Positions 61,362-64,000 of a stretch of 64,000 nucleotides of DNA are shown in pieces (position 1 is the first letter of the stretch; every line of letters begins with the position of its first letter). The translations under genes and the position numbers were made by a program. The DNA is from Paramecium octaurelia. Taxonomy: Eukaryota > Ciliophora > Oligohymenophorea > Peniculida > Parameciidae. Below the pieces are notes generated by a model. It was not told the origin of the DNA, did no database searches, and saw nothing but the letters and a program-made list of their open reading frames with translations. The stretch is from positions 496,001 through 560,000 of the forward strand of contig CAJJDP010000002.1 in assembly GCA_905182995.1 (NCBI GenBank), in the 5' to 3' direction.

Positions 61362-61705
61362 TATAATTATATTTAAATTTATACATGAATAGTCAATTTT
61401 ATTATTCTTGAGTTCCAATATAATTTGAGAAATCTTATTTTCTAACTTTTATGTAAGCGAAATTTTGATATAAATAAATTAAATATCCAAAAAATTTAAA
61501 CAATTTCTAATGACAATAAACAAATTTATATTTACTAACAACAAAAAAATTATAGGATGAGACATCCTTTTTATTATTATTTAATTTGAATAAAACTAAA
61601 ATATTTTAATTTTAAGCATTATTAATTACACATTTGGTTGATATTTATAAGATTTCTTTCACATTTTGAAAAGATAATAATTATTATAACTTTTAGATTT
61701 GCTTG
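61362..61705. other. Intergenic, nothing seen
   Basis: AT-rich spacer; no feature recognised. Confidence 0.45.
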
Positions 61706-62698
61706 ATGTCATCTTTGCTGACAATATAGAAAGCGATAAATAAAGAAAAAAATGAAGAGTTAAGCAAGTAAGCTTAAAAAAAAAGGCGTAAGAATCAATA
61801 CACTGTAGAGTTTGATTTTGGCAGTAACGTAGATGTTTCTTTACTTAAAGAAATTATCGTAATAACTTAAAATATACCTCAATTTGTACCTGAAAAAATC
61901 ATCTTCAGATTGAATTCTAACATATAGTTTCCAGTTATTTTTGATTCTGAACAATAGCTAGGATTTTTGAATATTGATCCTCATTCCTACAATTATAAAA
62001 TTGCTAGGTATGATAGATAAAATAACTATCACATTTTTAACTTAGAACCGATTCAAAGAGAATTTACATCTCTCGAAACAATTAAGGAAGTATTAATGAA
62101 AGAGGAGGAACAATTGTTTGAGAGTTTCGAGTAATTTCACAACAAAAATACAGATATTTCCAAATACAAAGTAGTAACGGAGGCAAAACTTATTGAATTT
62201 GAGAGGGGCATCCAAGTTCCATTTACATTATATGTACAAAAGAATAAAAATGGAATTGTCACCACGTCAGCAAGAATAATGAATGAGGCCTACCTCTAGA
62301 TGATAGGAATTAATGAAGAAATGCTTAAGGATTACGTGTTTAAGACAGGAATGATTCCTTATTCTTTTACTGGTGATGGAAATCAGAAATGGTCTTAAAC
62401 ATTGGCATAAATATTTAAATGCAATGCTTCTTCGGCATTTGGAGAATTAACAATAGTTAATTATCGAGGACAAAAGTTTCCTGCCAGATTGTATTCTTAA
62501 AACTTCCATATTTTCGATTAAGATGACAATTCTTATTCTGAATATCTTTACTATTTTTACGATGTCGAATAGAGGTGGATGAATCGGAATTAAATAGAGG
62601 AAAATTGTTTAGATTATTTTAATAGAAAGTCAGTAAATAATAATGAAGACACAAATGAGCTCGAGTTTTAAAAGAGATGTAAATATAGATAATTATGA
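61706..62698 (+). CDS. PAS-like protein with basic N-terminus
   Basis: Intronless 330-residue frame. N-terminus is charged and helical (NKEKNEELSKQAQKKRRKNQ), loosely like a basic region. The middle reads TTSARIMNEAYLQMIGINEE, MLKDYVFKTGMIPYSFT and FGELTIVNYRGQKFPARLYS, following the pattern of a PAS sensor fold (N-x-A-Y-x-x-x-x-G then a beta sheet). The tail is acidic. Could be a transcription factor or sensor; no ligand-binding residue can be named. Confidence 0.6.
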
Positions 62699-63043
62699 CT
62701 GACTAAAATATTTAGTATAATTATATTCGCATTATTACAATTTAAAAACAATCATATCAACCATCATTGCACTTTCACAATCTAACAGCAAGTTATAGAT
62801 TTTACTCATTTCCTCCAAAATTATTATATAGACCTTTGTAATGTATTTTTGAGATATAAATAAACTTAATTAAATAAATATGAATAGAATGGGTTGATAA
62901 AAACTTCCCTATTAAAAATGCATAAATATAGGACTTCATATCAAAAAAGTTACTTATCTAGATTTTTAATGAGTTTTATTAATATTATATAGATTTTAGT
63001 TAACATTATGTAAAGAATTGTTTATAAATTAAAAATTAATTAA
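62699..63043. other. Intergenic, nothing seen
   Basis: AT-rich spacer upstream of UTP21; no feature recognised. Confidence 0.45.
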
Positions 63044-64000
63044 ATGATTATTCCTGAAAAATTTAGTGGTTTAGATCTCTCAAGCATTAAACCAATTATG
63101 AATCAGAATTTAATTGTAGCAAACAAATACAATTATCGTATTTACTCTATTCCTGATTTGAAATATATATTAGACGGCATCATTTTTAATTAAAAAATAA
63201 GAGCAATGTTTTGTTAGAATGAATTTATGTATGTAGGATGTGGAAAGAAAGTTTATACAATTAAAAGAAATGTAATAGATGAAAAGGAATACGATGACAA
63301 AATTGAATAAATTTTAGTATTTCACCCAATCAAGATAATAGCCACAAAACATAAATTACATATAAATGATAATGTGATGAGCTTTTAAGGTATTAAAGGT
63401 ATTCTTCACATTCCCACATATTTAAATAAAATTCTTTTGTACACCTCGCAATACATCAAAATAATTAACATAGTTTCTCTCAGTATAGTAACAACAATAT
63501 TTTAACAATCCATTTTCAACAAATAAGAATAAACAATTCATTTAATTAAGGAAACCTAAGCATTAGATGTTGTAGCCATTGCCACTCAAAATCCAAGTGA
63601 AATTATATTTTTCAACTTAATGACATTTGAAATCATTGCTCAATATGAATTGGGATTATCCCAAATCAAAGACATTTAATTCAATAAATCTGGAAGTATT
63701 CCTATAATGAGTGTTGTCTAAGACAAATCCTTAATTTTATACAATCTAAACTCTCAAGAATTAATATACACATTTAAGCATGATTACTTAATTGATTGGG
63801 TTTTGTTTTTGGCAAATAATAACTTACTGATAGGTTCCTAATAAGGAAATAGCATTTAATAATATACAATAGAAGAACATAAAATGATGTAATTGATAAG
63901 GGAAAGGTAAGGTGTCAAATAAAATATTGAATAATGTCATTTCTATGGATAATTGGGAGAACCATAAATTAATTATGTTGCAATAACAAAAGATGAAATA
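63044..64000 (+). CDS. UTP21: U3 snoRNP WD40 protein UTP21 (WDR36), 5' part
   Basis: Runs off the right edge. MIIPEKFSGLDLSSIKPIMN, VANKYNYRIYSIPDLKYIL, FMYVGCGKKVYTIKR, EQILVFHPIKIIATKHKL and DIQFNKSGSIPIMSVVQDKS are WD40 blades. The segment MMQLIRERQGVKQNIEQCHF, then YGQLGEPQI, lines up with the LRxRxGHxxPP..IRxYGxxG signature between the two propellers of Utp21. It acts with UTP13 in the UTP-B part of the SSU processome. No intron in the visible 957 nt. Identification rests on that signature and WD40 layout. Confidence 0.75.

Overview
The window looks like ciliate macronuclear DNA of the Paramecium type. It is very AT-rich and gene-dense. Conserved proteins (asparagine synthetase, CCT6, citrate synthase, adenylate kinase, NDUFV2) read correctly only if TAA and TAG encode glutamine and TGA is the sole stop. 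Coding regions are cut by tiny GT..AG introns, mostly 21-29 nt. Removing them restores recognisable motifs, for example in uS14, the SP-RING, the asparagine synthetase PP-loop and the adenylate kinase P-loop. No telomere repeats, insertion sequence or CRISPR array was seen.

Layout: 1-6000 holds two ribosomal protein genes (RPS29, cut by the left edge, and RPS30), a SHIPPO-repeat axonemal protein, a DNase II and small unknown genes. 6.3-12.2 kb has a Sec14-like protein with a polyQ tail and a possible prenylation motif, a convergent prenylcysteine oxidase-like gene and a PIAS/Siz SUMO E3 ligase. 13.8-18.3 kb holds asparagine synthetase, tRNA-Cys and a protein kinase. 18.5-22.5 kb is an XMAP215/TOG microtubule protein. 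23.8-28.9 kb is a giant cysteine-rich membrane protein. 29-38 kb carries coiled-coil, acidic and membrane proteins and a BuGZ/ZNF207-like zinc-finger gene. 38-44.6 kb is a block of armadillo and coiled-coil genes.

44.6-52 kb contains UTP13/TBL3, adenylate kinase, citrate synthase and a long coiled-coil gene. 52-58 kb has a LITAF-domain gene, a Rag/Gtr GTPase and a secreted dense-core-granule-like protein. 58.5-64 kb has NDUFV2, CCT6, a PAS-like protein and the start of UTP21/WDR36, cut by the right edge.

Most genes are ordinary housekeeping or cytoskeletal genes packed with tens of bases between them. Coordinates come from manual reading. Where exon joins are ambiguous the entry says so and confidence is lowered. 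The best candidates for something unusual are a possible CENP-C/Mif2-like protein, a LITAF domain with a long unique tail, the Sec14-CaaX / prenylcysteine oxidase pair, a tRNA-Cys with a changed D-loop/T-loop contact, and stopless multiple-of-three introns, one of them inside a P-loop.
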